A stretch of 64,000 nt of DNA from Voacanga thouarsii (taxonomy: Eukaryota > Streptophyta > Magnoliopsida > Gentianales > Apocynaceae). Below the pieces are notes generated by a model. It did not search any database. It saw nothing but the letters and a program-made list of their open reading frames with translations, and was not told the DNA's origin. This document shows positions 63,709 through 64,000 of this stretch, one piece after another. The stretch covers positions 124,001-188,000 of the forward strand of contig JANUWF010001101.1 of assembly GCA_026120185.1 (NCBI GenBank), in the 5' to 3' direction. Both the position numbers and the translations under genes were made by a program. Numbering within the stretch: the first letter of the stretch is position 1; every line of letters starts with the position of its first letter.

Positions 63709-64000
63709 TCTAACACCCCGAAACCTAGGCCCGCCAGGGCCGGGGATGTCACCCCGTCCAAAGGACAAGGTTTCTTTATAACTAGGTCACACAAATAAAA
63801 TTGCTGAAATAAAATAATACTTAAGTTAAAAATTTTATTACAACCCAAAAATACTCCAAGAGTAAATCCATGAATTTCCAAAACAAATAAAAATTATAAA
63901 TAAAATTATCCACTCTCGTCTCCCCAAAGTAATACATAAAATCAAAAGGCACATTCTCTTCCAAAGCAGATATTACTAGCCACTCAACTCCACAGCAGGA
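63709..64000 (-). mobile_element. LTR, partial, cut by the window end
   Basis: Matches the first 290 bp (plus strand) of the solo LTRs at 27770 and 39116, including GGCCCGCCAGGGCCGGGGAT and GTCCAAAGGACAAGG. Terminal dinucleotide TG is mutated to TC. Confidence 0.92.

Larger units (their letters stand above)
63163..64000 (-). mobile_element. 5' part of another chromovirus copy, truncated by satellite and by the window end
   Basis: From the window end inward: LTR (from 63709, starting TCTAACACCCC with the usual G changed to C), PBS, leader, and the extra ORF, which stops at the satellite junction near 63160. No gag or pol is present on this side. Same orientation as the main element. The LTR continues past 64000. 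Confidence 0.92.

Overview
This is plant nuclear heterochromatin with no host gene that I can support. It holds two things. One is a tandem satellite with a unit of about 270-271 bp, roughly 165 copies in three blocks. The other is several broken copies of one family of long-LTR Ty3/gypsy chromovirus, all in the same orientation (sense = minus strand). A plant is indicated by the chromodomain after the integrase, the primer-binding site matching plant initiator tRNA-Met, the very long (about 4.3 kb) TG...CA LTRs, and stop mutations that look like C-to-T changes at CG and CAG sites. The species cannot be named from sequence alone.

Layout: 1-23316 left satellite arm; 23317-37080 a chromovirus copy truncated inside both LTRs; 37081-39115 a short middle satellite block; 39116-43343 a solo LTR with a perfect 5-bp target duplication in the satellite; 43344 to about 63160 right satellite arm; about 63161-64000 the 5' leader and LTR of a further element that runs off the window.

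The 23.3-37.1 kb element contains, read on the minus strand: 5' LTR remnant, PBS, an extra acidic ORF, gag with zinc knuckles, protease, reverse transcriptase, RNase H, integrase, chromodomain, polypurine tract and 3' LTR. Its gag-pol frame is dead: seven in-frame stops, one frameshift, a changed catalytic residue in reverse transcriptase, and a 4386-bp solo LTR of the same family inserted into integrase (TSD GGTGC).

The satellite is organised in local higher-order repeats (HORs) that change along the array. In the left arm these are a 4-mer (1084 bp), a 7-mer (about 1897 bp, 2.8 copies), an 8-mer (2151 bp) and a 6-mer (about 1626 bp) that gave rise to a 5-mer (1350 bp) by monomer fusion. In the right arm they are a 15-mer duplication (about 4052 bp), an 8-mer echo (about 2164 bp) and a 1683-bp unit containing a truncated monomer. 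The many 60-93-codon open frames in the satellite are the same short open stretches repeated in each monomer, and I do not call them genes. No previously undescribed gene system was found. The most interesting items are the HOR changes, tRNA-like A/B boxes inside the LTRs, an extra ORF with a SUMO-interaction-like motif, and clustered small differences at CAG/CTG sites that may be basecalling artefacts.
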